Source: Nocardioidaceae bacterium UBA4001
Lineage (GTDB): Bacteria > Actinomycetota > Actinomycetes > Propionibacteriales > Nocardioidaceae
DNA length: 64,000 nucleotides
Assembly: GCA_002384855.1 (NCBI GenBank)
Contig: DGBP01000075.1
Coordinates: forward strand, 1 to 64,000
Reading direction: 5' to 3'
Both the position numbers and the translations under genes were made by a program. Below the pieces are notes generated by a model. It was not told the origin of the DNA. It saw only the letters and a program-made list of their open reading frames with translations, and did no database searches. Below, in pieces: positions 52,876 through 61,560 of this stretch (position 1 is the stretch's first letter; each line of letters starts with the position of its first letter).

Positions 52876-54735
52876 GTGAGCCACTACAAGACGAACATCC
52901 GCGACATCGAGTTCAACCTCTTCGAGGTCTTCGGCCGTGACCAGGTGCTCGGCAGCGGTCCGTTCGAAGAGGTCGACGTGGACACCGCGAAGTCAATCCT
53001 GGCCGAGGTCGACCGGCTCGCCCGCGAGGACCTGGCGGCGTCGTACGAGGACAGCGACCGCAACCCGCCGGTCTGGGACCCCGAGACCGGCACCGCCGAC
53101 CTCCCCGAGTCGTTCAAGAAGAGCTACCAGGCCTGGATGGACGCGGAGTACTGGCGCCTGGCCATCCCCGCCGAGCTCGGCGGCCAGCCTGCCCCCTCCA
53201 GCCTGAACTGGGCGATCGGCGAGATGGTGCTCGGCTCCAACGCCCCGATCTGGATGTACGCCGCCGGCCCGAGCTTCGCCTCCGTGGTGTGGCACAACGG
53301 CAACGACCGCGACAAGCAGATCGCGCAGCACATGGTCGACCGCCAGTGGGGCTCGACGATGGTGCTCACCGAGCCCGACGCCGGCTCCGACGTGGGCGCC
53401 GGCCGGTCGAAGGCGACGCTGCAGGAGGACGGCTCCTGGCACCTCGAGGGCGTGAAGAGGTTCATCACCTCTGCCGAGCACGACATGAGCGAGAACATCA
53501 TCCACCTCGTGCTCGCGCGGCCCGTGGGCGTCGAGGGCGCCGGAGGCCCGGGCACCAAGGGCCTGTCCCTGTTCATCGTGCCCAAGCACCACTTCGACCA
53601 CGAGACCGGTGAGCTGACCGGCGAGCGAAACGGCGTCTACGTCACCAACGTCGAGAAGAAGATGGGCATCAAGGTGTCCAACACGTGCGAGGTCACCTTC
53701 GGCGAGAAGGAGCCCGCCAAGGGGTGGCTGCTCGGCGAGGTCCACAACGGCATCGCGCAGATGTTCCAGGTCATCGAGAACGCCCGGATGATGGTGGGCA
53801 CGAAGGCGATCGCCACCCTGTCGGCCGGCTACCTCGCCGCGCTCGACTACGCCAAGAGCCGTGTGCAGGGTGCGGACCTGACGCAGGCCGCGGACAAGAC
53901 CGCACCGCGCGTCACGATCACCCACCACCCTGACGTCCGTCGCTCGCTGATGACGCAGAAGTCCTACGCCGAGGCGCTCCGTGCGCTGGTGCTCTACACC
54001 GCCACCTGGCAGGACAAGGTCCAGGTCGCCGAGCACGCCGGCGAGCGCGACGAGATGGCCGAGCGGATCAACGACCTGCTGCTGCCGATCGTCAAGGGCT
54101 ACGGCTCGGAGCGGTCGTGGGTGCTGCTGGGCACCGAGTCCCTGCAGACCTTCGGCGGCTCCGGCTTCCTGCAGGAGTACCCGCTCGAGCAGTACGTCCG
54201 CGACGCCAAGATCGACACCCTCTACGAGGGCACGACCGCGATCCAGGGCCAGGACCTGTTCTTCCGCAAGATCGTCAAGGACCAGGCGAAGGGTCTCGGC
54301 TACCTCGCCGGCGAGATCGAGAAGTTCGTCACCTCCGAGGCCGGCAACGGCCGGCTCAAGGTCGAGCGCGGGCTCCTCGGCAAGGCGCTCGAGGACGCCA
54401 ACGCGATCGTCGGCACGATGATCAACCAGCTGATGTCGGCCGACCCGAACACCGAGGGCGGCGACCAGCGCAACATCTACAAGGTAGGCCTCAACACCAC
54501 CCGCCTGCTGATGGTGCTCGGCGACATCGTGTCCGCGTGGCTGCTCATGCGCCAGGCCGAGGTCGCCCTGGAGAAGCTGGCCGGCGACGTCGGCAAGGAC
54601 CAGGAGTTCTACGAGGGCAAGGTCGCCGCGGCGCAGTTCTTCGCGCGCAACGTGCTCCCGAAGATCACCGCCGAGCGGCACATCGCCGACGCGACCGACC
54701 TGTCGCTGATGGACCTCCCGGAGGGCTCCTTCTGA
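52876..54735 (+). CDS. fadE5: Acyl-CoA dehydrogenase, FadE5 type
   Basis: The 619-residue flavoenzyme begins VSHYKTNIRDIEFNLFEVFG, as mycobacterial FadE5. It has the ACAD core with MVLTEPDAGSDVGAG, FITSAEHDMSENIIH and the C-terminal catalytic region KIDTLYEGTTAIQGQDLFFRKIV. FadE5-type enzymes oxidise acyl-CoAs of broad chain length in the first step of beta-oxidation, with electrons passing to ETF and EtfD. GTG 52876 has GGTGGAG upstream. The promoter carries two TetR-type operators. Confidence 0.93.
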   Translation: MSHYKTNIRDIEFNLFEVFGRDQVLGSGPFEEVDVDTAKSILAEVDRLAREDLAASYEDSDRNPPVWDPETGTADLPESFKKSYQAWMDAEYWRLAIPAELGGQPAPSSLNWAIGEMVLGSNAPIWMYAAGPSFASVVWHNGNDRDKQIAQHMVDRQWGSTMVLTEPDAGSDVGAGRSKATLQEDGSWHLEGVKRFITSAEHDMSENIIHLVLARPVGVEGAGGPGTKGLSLFIVPKHHFDHETGELTGERNGVYVTNVEKKMGIKVSNTCEVTFGEKEPAKGWLLGEVHNGIAQMFQVIENARMMVGTKAIATLSAGYLAALDYAKSRVQGADLTQAADKTAPRVTITHHPDVRRSLMTQKSYAEALRALVLYTATWQDKVQVAEHAGERDEMAERINDLLLPIVKGYGSERSWVLLGTESLQTFGGSGFLQEYPLEQYVRDAKIDTLYEGTTAIQGQDLFFRKIVKDQAKGLGYLAGEIEKFVTSEAGNGRLKVERGLLGKALEDANAIVGTMINQLMSADPNTEGGDQRNIYKVGLNTTRLLMVLGDIVSAWLLMRQAEVALEKLAGDVGKDQEFYEGKVAAAQFFARNVLPKITAERHIADATDLSLMDLPEGSF

Positions 54736-54757
54736 CCTGCGCCGTCACGGTGTCCCT

Positions 54758-54794
54758 CGAGGCCCGCTCCGCCCACCGGGTGGAGCGGGCCTCG
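54758..54794 (+). terminator. Hairpin terminator after fadE5
   Basis: Two perfect 13-bp arms (CGAGGCCCGCTCC and its complement) flank an 11-nt loop, starting 22 bp after the stop codon. Confidence 0.8.
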
Positions 54795-54927
54795 CGCGTC
54801 GTACGCCACTTCGCACCAGTGATTGACAGCCGCACCCTGCGGGTATGCCATGAACCAAGAACGGCGCGTCCCACCGGGTCGTGCCGCCGAGGCAGCCGCG
54901 ACGCTGCCGCTGGACAGAGGAGTGAAC

Positions 54928-55140
54928 ATGGGTATCGGTTTGGGCGTCGTTCTCCTGGTGCTGGGCCTGATCCTGGTCCTGGGAGTGGTGCAGTTCGACC
55001 TGCAGTTCGTCGACGACATCGCGCTGGGCTGGATCTTCGTGATCGTAGGTGCGCTGGCCATCGTGCTGGCCCTGGTCATGAACAAGCAGCGCGGGGAGAC
55101 CCGCCACGTGGAGGAACGCCGCTACGACGACAAGCGCTGA
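54928..55140 (+). CDS. DUF6458-like small membrane protein
   Basis: The 70-residue protein has two hydrophobic helices (GIGLGVVLLVLGLILVLG; LGWIFVIVGALAIVLALVM) joined by QFDLQFVDDI, and a charged tail (RHVEERRYDDKR). This matches short actinobacterial membrane proteins of the DUF6458 type; function unknown. The start at 54928 has GAGGAG. A TTGACA box at 54823-54828 is a possible -35. Confidence 0.75.
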   Translation: MGIGLGVVLLVLGLILVLGVVQFDLQFVDDIALGWIFVIVGALAIVLALVMNKQRGETRHVEERRYDDKR

Positions 55141-55168
55141 CCCGCGCGGCGGGCCGGCGTGACGGCCT

Positions 55169-55200
55169 GGCGGGGCAGGGAGCCACCTCCCTGCCCCGCC
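55169..55200 (+). terminator. Strong hairpin terminator
   Basis: Perfect 14-bp arms (GGCGGGGCAGGGAG and its complement) flank CCAC, 28 bp after the small membrane protein gene and before mrpA. Confidence 0.85.
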
Positions 55201-55256
55201 GGTCTGTCTCCTGGCGGCTCTGCGCACCGACGACGCTCTGATCCCCGAAAGGAACC

Positions 55257-58151
55257 ATGCTCGGCCTGGTCCTCGCACACGCCGTCGCCGCGGCGCTCGC
55301 CCCGCTGCTGACGCGGTGGCTCGGGACCCGTGCCTTCCTGGTCCTGGCGGCGGTTCCCCTCGGGTCCTTCCTCTGGACGGGCGCACGCACCGGTGAGGTC
55401 CGGGAAGGGACGGCCCTCACCCAGACCATCGCCTGGGTGCCCGTGCTCGACATCGACCTCGCCCTACACATGGGGACCCTGCAATGGGTGATGACCCTGG
55501 TCGTCACCGGTGTCGGCGCTCTCGTGCTCGCCTACTGCGCGTGGTACTTCCACGACGGGGACGACGCGGTGGGCTACTTCGCCGGCGTCTTCACCGCGTT
55601 CGCCGGCGCGATGCTCGGGCTCGTGCTCGCCGACGACCTGCTGGTGATGTACGTCTTCTGGGAGCTGACCACGGTCTTCTCCTACCTGCTCATCGGCTAC
55701 GACCCCGCCAAGCGGGCCAGCCGCAGCGCGGCGATGCAGGCCCTGCTCGTGACCACCCTGGGCGGCCTGGCGATGCTCGTCGGCATCCTGGTGCTCGGCC
55801 ACGAGGCCGGCACCTACCGGATCTCCGAGCTCGGCGACTCGCCCGTGACGGGCGGCACCGCCGGGGTGGTCGTCGTCCTGCTCCTGCTCGGCGCGATCAG
55901 CAAGTCGGCGCTGGTTCCCTTCCACTTCTGGCTCCCCGGCGCGATGGCCGCGCCCACCCCTGTCAGCGCCTACCTGCACGCCGCGGCCATGGTGAAGGCG
56001 GGCGTCTACCTCGTCACGCTGCTCGCGCCGGTCCTGGCCGGGCTGCCCGGCTGGCACGGCATCCTGCTCGGCCTGGGCGTGTCCACCATGCTCCTCGGCG
56101 GGTGGCGGGCCCTGCGCCAGAACGACATCAAGCTGCTGCTGGCCTACGGAACGGTCAGCCAGCTCGGCCTCCTGCTCGTGGTCGCCTCCGTGGGCACGCG
56201 GTCCGCAGCCCTGGCCGGCCTGGCCATGCTCGTCGCGCACGCGCTGTTCAAGGCGTCGTTGTTCCTCGTCGTCGGCATCGTCGACCACAACGCGGGCACC
56301 CGTGACCTGCGCGAGCTGTCCGGCGTCGGACGCGCCATGCCGGTCGTCGCCGTGGCCGCCGCGGTGTCCGGTGCCTCGATGGCGGGCCTCCCCCCGCTGG
56401 CCGGCTACGTCGCCAAGGAGAGCGTGCTGCTCGCCCTGGTCGACGTCGCGGAGGTGGGAGACGGCACGGGCCTGTCCCCGGTCACGGGCTGGCTCGTGCT
56501 CCTCGGGGTCGTGCTCGGGTCGGCGCTGACGGCGGCGTACACCCTTCGCTTCCTGTGGGGCGCGTTCTGGACCAAGCCCGGCGTGGAGCACACGCGGGTC
56601 GAGCCGGTGGCTGCGGGCTTCGCGGCGCCTGCGGTCTTCCTCGCCGTACTGTCGCTGGCACTCGGCTTCCTCGGGCACGCGGAGACCGAGGCGCTGGCAC
56701 CGCACGCGGACCAGTTCCCCGAGGGCGCCCACGTCCCCGAGCTGACCCTGTGGCACGGCGTCGGCCTGGAGCTGTGGCTCTCGGTGGCCGCGATCGGCCT
56801 CGGCGTCGCGCTCTTCGCGGCCCGCCGGTCGTTCGCGCGGCTGCAGCAGGCGGTGTCGCCCCCGGGAAGTGCGGAGCAGGGGTACGACGCCTCCATCCGG
56901 CTGGTCGACCGGGCCGCCGTCGAGCTGACCGGGCTGACCCAGCGCGGGTCGGTCGCGGTCTACCTCAGCATCATCATGCTGACCGTCGTGCTCCTCCCCG
57001 GGACGGTCCTGCTGACGAGGGGTGCCCCCGACCTCGCGCTGGCCCCGTGGGACACCCCCGTCCAGGCGGTGGTGGGACTGGTCGTGGTGACCGCCGCGAT
57101 CCTGACCACCCGCACCAGGCGCCGGATGGTGGGCGTCCTCCTGCTGGGCGTCACCGGCTACGGCACCGCGGTGCTGTTCCTCCTGCACGGGGCCCCCGAC
57201 ATCGCGCTCACGCAGATCCTCGTGGAGACGATCACGCTCGTGGTGTTCGTGCTGGTGCTGCGCCGCCTCCCCAACCGCTTCACCACCCGGTCGCTGGCGA
57301 TGGCACGACCGGTGCGGCTGGGCATCGCCGTGCTGTCGGGTCTCGCGGTGGCGGCGTTCATGGTCGTCGCGGTGAACGCCCGGACCGCGTCGCCGGTGTC
57401 CACGGACTTCCCCGAGGCCGCCAAGGAGCTCGGCGGTGGGACCAACGTCGTCAACGTGACGCTGGTCGACATCCGGGCCTGGGACACGCTCGGCGAGATC
57501 GCGGTCCTCGTGGTGGCGGCGACCGGGGTGGCGAGCCTGATCTTCATCGAGCGGCGCAACGTCACCGTCCGGCGAGTCCGCGACATCCCCTACCCCGCCG
57601 AGGTCGAGAAGCTCCCCACCGACCGGGGCCGTCGTGCGTGGCTGCCGGGCTCCCGCACGTTGCGGCCCGAGCGCCGCTCGATCGTCTTCGAGGTGGTCAC
57701 CCGGCTGGCGTTCCACACGATCGTGGTGTTCTCCCTCTACCTGCTGTTCGCCGGCCACAACAACCCCGGAGGCGGGTTCGCCGCGGGCCTCGTCACCGGT
57801 CTGGCGCTCGTGGTGCGCTACCTCGCCGGCGGGCGGTACGAGCTCGACGAGACGATGCCGGTCCCCGCCGGCGCGGTGGTCGGCAGCGGCCTCGTCGTGG
57901 CGACCGGGGCCGGCCTGGTCCCGCTGGCCCTCGGCGGCGCGGTCCTGCAGAGCGCCATAATCGACCTCCACGTGCCCGTGCTCGGTGACATCCACCTCGT
58001 CACCGCCCTCTTCTTCGACGTCGGCGTCTACCTCGTCGTCGTCGGGCTCGCCCTCGACCTGCTCCGCAGCCTCGGGTCCGGCATCGACCGCCAGCTGCTC
58101 CACGAGCAGCGCGCCCTGGACACCGGGGAGGACGCATGGACGCGAACCTGA
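55257..58151 (+). CDS. mrpA: Na+/H+ antiporter subunit MrpA with fused MrpB domain
   Basis: The 964-residue membrane protein is the large subunit of the Mrp complex, related to complex I NuoL. It has DDLLVMYVFWELTTVFSYLLIGY, the channel motifs KSALVPFHFWLPGAMAAPTPVSAYLHAA and LLAYGTVSQLGLL, and the MrpA-specific C-terminal part (GAPDIALTQILVETITLVVFVLVL). The last ~140 residues (FHTIVVFSLYLLFAGHNNPGGGFAAGL...) are an MrpB-type domain, so A and B are fused. It leads the operon; AAAGGAA precedes the ATG. Confidence 0.95.
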   Translation: MLGLVLAHAVAAALAPLLTRWLGTRAFLVLAAVPLGSFLWTGARTGEVREGTALTQTIAWVPVLDIDLALHMGTLQWVMTLVVTGVGALVLAYCAWYFHDGDDAVGYFAGVFTAFAGAMLGLVLADDLLVMYVFWELTTVFSYLLIGYDPAKRASRSAAMQALLVTTLGGLAMLVGILVLGHEAGTYRISELGDSPVTGGTAGVVVVLLLLGAISKSALVPFHFWLPGAMAAPTPVSAYLHAAAMVKAGVYLVTLLAPVLAGLPGWHGILLGLGVSTMLLGGWRALRQNDIKLLLAYGTVSQLGLLLVVASVGTRSAALAGLAMLVAHALFKASLFLVVGIVDHNAGTRDLRELSGVGRAMPVVAVAAAVSGASMAGLPPLAGYVAKESVLLALVDVAEVGDGTGLSPVTGWLVLLGVVLGSALTAAYTLRFLWGAFWTKPGVEHTRVEPVAAGFAAPAVFLAVLSLALGFLGHAETEALAPHADQFPEGAHVPELTLWHGVGLELWLSVAAIGLGVALFAARRSFARLQQAVSPPGSAEQGYDASIRLVDRAAVELTGLTQRGSVAVYLSIIMLTVVLLPGTVLLTRGAPDLALAPWDTPVQAVVGLVVVTAAILTTRTRRRMVGVLLLGVTGYGTAVLFLLHGAPDIALTQILVETITLVVFVLVLRRLPNRFTTRSLAMARPVRLGIAVLSGLAVAAFMVVAVNARTASPVSTDFPEAAKELGGGTNVVNVTLVDIRAWDTLGEIAVLVVAATGVASLIFIERRNVTVRRVRDIPYPAEVEKLPTDRGRRAWLPGSRTLRPERRSIVFEVVTRLAFHTIVVFSLYLLFAGHNNPGGGFAAGLVTGLALVVRYLAGGRYELDETMPVPAGAVVGSGLVVATGAGLVPLALGGAVLQSAIIDLHVPVLGDIHLVTALFFDVGVYLVVVGLALDLLRSLGSGIDRQLLHEQRALDTGEDAWTRT

Positions 58152-58681
58152 CCCTGATCGCGGTCGCCTCGGCGACCATCGGCGCGGGCGTCTACCTGGT
58201 GCTGGCCCGCAGCCTGTCCCGGGTGCTCATCGGACTGGTGATGATCAGCAACGGCGTCAACCTCCTGCTCCTCGTCTCGAGCGGACCCGCGGGCAAGGCG
58301 CCGCTGAGCCAGCTGTACGACGCCGAGGCGATGAGCGACCCGCTGCCCCAGGCCCTGGTGCTCACCGCCATCGTGATCACGCTGGGCACCACGGCGTTCC
58401 TGCTCGCCATGTCCCACCGGGCCTGGCAGGTCCACGGCCACGACGACGTCCAGGACGACGTCGAGGACCGCCTCGTTCGACGTCGCGCCGAGGCCGACGT
58501 ACCGTCCGACACCTACGGCCTCACGCAGAGCGGGGAGTACCTCGCCGGCGACGAGCAGACCGTGACCGTGCCGACGGAGGCCCCGGTCGGCCGGGGTGAC
58601 GGGGACGGTGACGGGGACGGCGACGGTGCCGGGGACGGCGACGGACGGCCCGCCCGCGAGGGCAGGGTGGAGCCGTCATGA
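58136..58681 (+). CDS. mrpC: Antiporter subunit MrpC
   Basis: The 181-residue protein has the NuoK-like three-helix core (GVYLVLARSLSRVLIGLVMISNGVNLLLL; DPLPQALVLTAIVITLGTTAFLLA). It then has an unusual charged C-terminal tail ending in a (Asp-Gly)n run. It overlaps mrpA by 16 bp and mrpD by 4 bp. Confidence 0.93.
   Translation: MDANLTLIAVASATIGAGVYLVLARSLSRVLIGLVMISNGVNLLLLVSSGPAGKAPLSQLYDAEAMSDPLPQALVLTAIVITLGTTAFLLAMSHRAWQVHGHDDVQDDVEDRLVRRRAEADVPSDTYGLTQSGEYLAGDEQTVTVPTEAPVGRGDGDGDGDGDGAGDGDGRPAREGRVEPS
58592..58644 (+). repeat. GACGGn repeat within mrpC
   Basis: Tandem GACGGB hexamers encode a run of Asp-Gly pairs (DGDGDGDGDGAGDGDG) near the MrpC C-terminus. The run probably varies in length by slippage. 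Confidence 0.75.
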
Positions 58682-60315
58682 ACCTGCTGGTCCCTCTCCC
58701 CGTGATCCTGCCGCTGTTCGCGGCGGGCCTGAACCTCATGCTGAACCGCCGCCCCCAGCTGCAACGGCTGGTCAGCACCGCCACGCTGCTGACCGTGCTC
58801 GGCCTCGCCGTGACCCTCCTCGTCCAGGCCGACCGCCACGGCCCGCAGGTGGTGTGGATCGGCGGCTGGCCGGAGCCTCTCGGCATCGCCCTGGTCGCCG
58901 ACCGCCTCTCGGCGCTGATGCTGGTCGTCTCGGCGACGGTCACCCTCGCGGTGATGGTCTTCTCCATCGGGCAGGGGATGACCAGCGACTCGGCCGAGAC
59001 GCCGCTGTCCATCTACCACCCGAGCTTCCTGGTGCTGGTGGCCGGAGTGTCGAACGCCTTCCTCGCCGGGGACCTGTTCAACCTGTTCGTCAGCTTCGAG
59101 ATCCTGCTGTTCGCCAGCTACGTGCTGCTCACCCTCGGCGGGACCAGCCCCCGCATCAGGGCCGGGACGGTCTACGTCGTGGTCAACACGCTGTCATCGA
59201 TGCTCTTCCTCACCTCGGTGGCCGTCGTCTACGCCGCCACGGGCAGCCTCAACCTCGCGCAGCTGTCGCAACGCATCGCCGACCTCGACGGACCCGTGGC
59301 GCTCGTCCTGCAGCTGATGCTCGTCGTGACGTTCTCCATCAAGGCGGCGGTCTTCCCGCTGTCGTTCTGGCTGCCCGACAGCTACCCGACCGCGCCGGCC
59401 CCGGTCACGGCGGTCTTCGCGGGACTGCTCACGAAGGTGGGGGTGTACGCCATCCTGCGGGTGCAGACCGTGCTCTTCCCCGACAGCGCCCTCACCGACC
59501 TCCTGCTGTGGGCCGCGCTGCTGACGATGCTCGTCGGCATCCTCGGCGCGGTCGCGCAGTCGGACCTCAAGCGGATGCTGTCGTTCACGCTGGTCAGCCA
59601 CATCGGCTACATGATCTTCGGCATCGCGCTGGCCACCGTGGCCGGCTACGCGGCATCGATCTTCTACGTCGTGCACCACATCACGATCCAGACCTCGCTG
59701 TTCCTCGTGCTGGGGCTCGTCGAGCGACGCGCCGGCAGCACGTCCCTGCTCCGGCTCGGCGGCCTGGCCCGCTTGGCGCCGGTGCTCGGCGTGCTGTTCT
59801 TCGTCCCCGCGATGAACCTCGCAGGCATCCCCCCCATGTCGGGCTTCCTCGGCAAGGTCGGGCTGATCGAGGCCGGCCTGGAGGTGGGCAGCCCGCTGGC
59901 CCTCGCGCTCGTCGCCGGTGGGGTCCTCACGAGCCTGCTCACGCTCTACGCCGTCGCCAAGGCCTGGAACCTCGCGTTCTGGCGCACACCGGAGCAGGCC
60001 CACGAGATGGTGGCCGGCCTGCCCGACACCGACACCGAGCGAGGCGGCTCCGAGGCCTCGCGCGTGGGCGCCGGCCGCGCCGACTCCGCTCACGAGGGGA
60101 CCGACCGGCGCGACCTGCACGAGCTCCTCGAGGCCGACGCCCTGCCCACACGACTGCCCCGCTCGATGACCGCGGCGGCGGCCGGCCTGGTCTCACTCAG
60201 CGTGGGGCTGACCTTCGTCGCCGGCCCGTTGTACTCCTACACCGAGCGGGCGGCCGAGGACCTCGCCCAGCCCGGCCGCTACGTCGGTGCCGTACTCGAA
60301 GGAGGGTCGCGATGA
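58678..60315 (+). CDS. mrpD: Antiporter subunit MrpD
   Basis: The 545-residue NuoN-like channel subunit has DLFNLFVSFEILLFASYVLL, VTFSIKAAVFPLSFWLPDSYP and KRMLSFTLVSHIGYMIFG. A charged insert near 430-480 (PDTDTERGGSEASRVGAGRA) precedes the last helix. It overlaps mrpC and mrpE by 4 bp each. Confidence 0.95.
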   Translation: MNLLVPLPVILPLFAAGLNLMLNRRPQLQRLVSTATLLTVLGLAVTLLVQADRHGPQVVWIGGWPEPLGIALVADRLSALMLVVSATVTLAVMVFSIGQGMTSDSAETPLSIYHPSFLVLVAGVSNAFLAGDLFNLFVSFEILLFASYVLLTLGGTSPRIRAGTVYVVVNTLSSMLFLTSVAVVYAATGSLNLAQLSQRIADLDGPVALVLQLMLVVTFSIKAAVFPLSFWLPDSYPTAPAPVTAVFAGLLTKVGVYAILRVQTVLFPDSALTDLLLWAALLTMLVGILGAVAQSDLKRMLSFTLVSHIGYMIFGIALATVAGYAASIFYVVHHITIQTSLFLVLGLVERRAGSTSLLRLGGLARLAPVLGVLFFVPAMNLAGIPPMSGFLGKVGLIEAGLEVGSPLALALVAGGVLTSLLTLYAVAKAWNLAFWRTPEQAHEMVAGLPDTDTERGGSEASRVGAGRADSAHEGTDRRDLHELLEADALPTRLPRSMTAAAAGLVSLSVGLTFVAGPLYSYTERAAEDLAQPGRYVGAVLEGGSR

Positions 60316-60902
60316 GCCCGTCCACGTCCGAGGCGTCGGACCGGCGCCGGTCCCGGTGGGCCGCGGTGCAGCCGATGATGCTGCTGTGGCTGACCCTGGT
60401 GTGGGTGCTGCTGTGGCGCGACCTGTCCGCGGCGAACGTCCTGGGCGGCCTCGCACTCGCGGTCGCCGTGACGCTCGCCTTCCCCATGCCTCGTCTCCGC
60501 CTCGGTACCCGGCTGCGACCGCTCGCCCTGGCGTGGCTGCTGGCCCACTTCCTCTACGACGTGGTGAAGGCGAGCTTCCAGGTCGCCTGGCTCACGCTGC
60601 AGCTCCGGCGGCAGCCCCGCAGCGCGGTCATCGCCGTGCAGCTCCGCAGCCGGTCCGACCTCGTGATGACCCTCGTCGCCGAGGCGATCACGCTCGTCCC
60701 GGGGAGCCTCGCGGTCGAGGCCCGGCGGCACACCTCGACGTTGTACGCCCACGTGCTCGACCTCGGCGACCACGACGTCGAGCACTTCCGCCGGAGCATC
60801 CTGGCCCAGGAGCACCGGATCCGCCGCGCCCTCGGCGACGACCGCGCCGACGAGACGACCTTCCCCGAGGCCGATCCGGGGACCCCAGGAGGCCGTCCAT
60901 GA
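60312..60902 (+). CDS. mrpE: Antiporter subunit MrpE
   Basis: The 196-residue protein has two N-terminal helices and the MrpE cytoplasmic domain (FLYDVVKASFQVAWLTL; SRSDLVMTLVAEAITLVPGSLAVE; LYAHVLDLGD). It overlaps neighbours by 4 bp. Confidence 0.92.
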   Translation: MSPSTSEASDRRRSRWAAVQPMMLLWLTLVWVLLWRDLSAANVLGGLALAVAVTLAFPMPRLRLGTRLRPLALAWLLAHFLYDVVKASFQVAWLTLQLRRQPRSAVIAVQLRSRSDLVMTLVAEAITLVPGSLAVEARRHTSTLYAHVLDLGDHDVEHFRRSILAQEHRIRRALGDDRADETTFPEADPGTPGGRP

Positions 60903-61177
60903 CCGTCGTACTGACCGTCTGCGTGGTGATGCTCGGCATCGCCGCGGCCCTGCTCGTGGTCCGCGTCGCCGCGGGGCCGACCATGCTCGACCGGGCGGTC
61001 GCGCTCGACGCGCTGGTCGCGGTCACGATCGGCGTGCTGGTCATCGAGGCAGCCGTGAACCGGCACACCACGACGCTGCCGATCCTGGTGGCGTTGACGC
61101 TGGTGGGTTTCGTCGGCTCGGTGAGCATCGCCAGGTTCATGCGGGGCAGCACAGCGGGTGAGGAGGAGGGCTCATGA
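60899..61177 (+). CDS. mrpF: Antiporter subunit MrpF
   Basis: The 92-residue three-helix protein has VRVAAGPTMLDRAVALDALVAV, the MrpF hallmark. It starts in a 4-bp overlap with mrpE and ends in one with mrpG. Confidence 0.92.
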   Translation: MTVVLTVCVVMLGIAAALLVVRVAAGPTMLDRAVALDALVAVTIGVLVIEAAVNRHTTTLPILVALTLVGFVGSVSIARFMRGSTAGEEEGS

Positions 61178-61542
61178 GCGTGGACCAGCTGCTCGACGCC
61201 GTCGCGGCGGCCTGCTTCCTGATCGGCTCCTCCCTGGCGCTCGTGGCTGCGGTGGGCATCCTCCGCTTCCCCGACGTGCTGTCCCGGATGCACGCGGGCG
61301 CCAAGCCCCAGGTCATCGGGCTGATGTTCCTCCTGGTCGGGCTCGGCACCCAGCTGCGCGACCTCGCCTCCACGGGGCTGCTGCTGCTGGTCGTGGTCTT
61401 CCAGCTGTTCACCTCACCGATCGCGACCCACATGATGGCGCGCGCGACGTACCGCGCCGGCGAGGTGCGCGAGGACCTGCTCGAGGTGGACGAGCTGACG
61501 CCCGTGCTGCGGGAGGACGAGGGGCCGCGCGGGGCTCCGTGA
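61174..61542 (+). CDS. mrpG: Antiporter subunit MrpG
   Basis: The 122-residue three-helix protein has VGILRFPDVLSRMHAGAKPQVIGLMFLL, typical of MrpG. It completes an intact mrpA(B)CDEFG operon for Na+ (or K+)/H+ exchange in pH and salt tolerance. It ends 18 bp from the convergent NHLRC2-like gene. Confidence 0.93.
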   Translation: MSVDQLLDAVAAACFLIGSSLALVAAVGILRFPDVLSRMHAGAKPQVIGLMFLLVGLGTQLRDLASTGLLLLVVVFQLFTSPIATHMMARATYRAGEVREDLLEVDELTPVLREDEGPRGAP

Positions 61543-61560
61543 GCGGCGGGGTCCTCGCCC

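Noticed and set aside
55464..58103. An 879-codon minus-strand frame opposite mrpA
   Set aside because: It lacks hydrophobic or family features and mirrors a clear membrane subunit gene.
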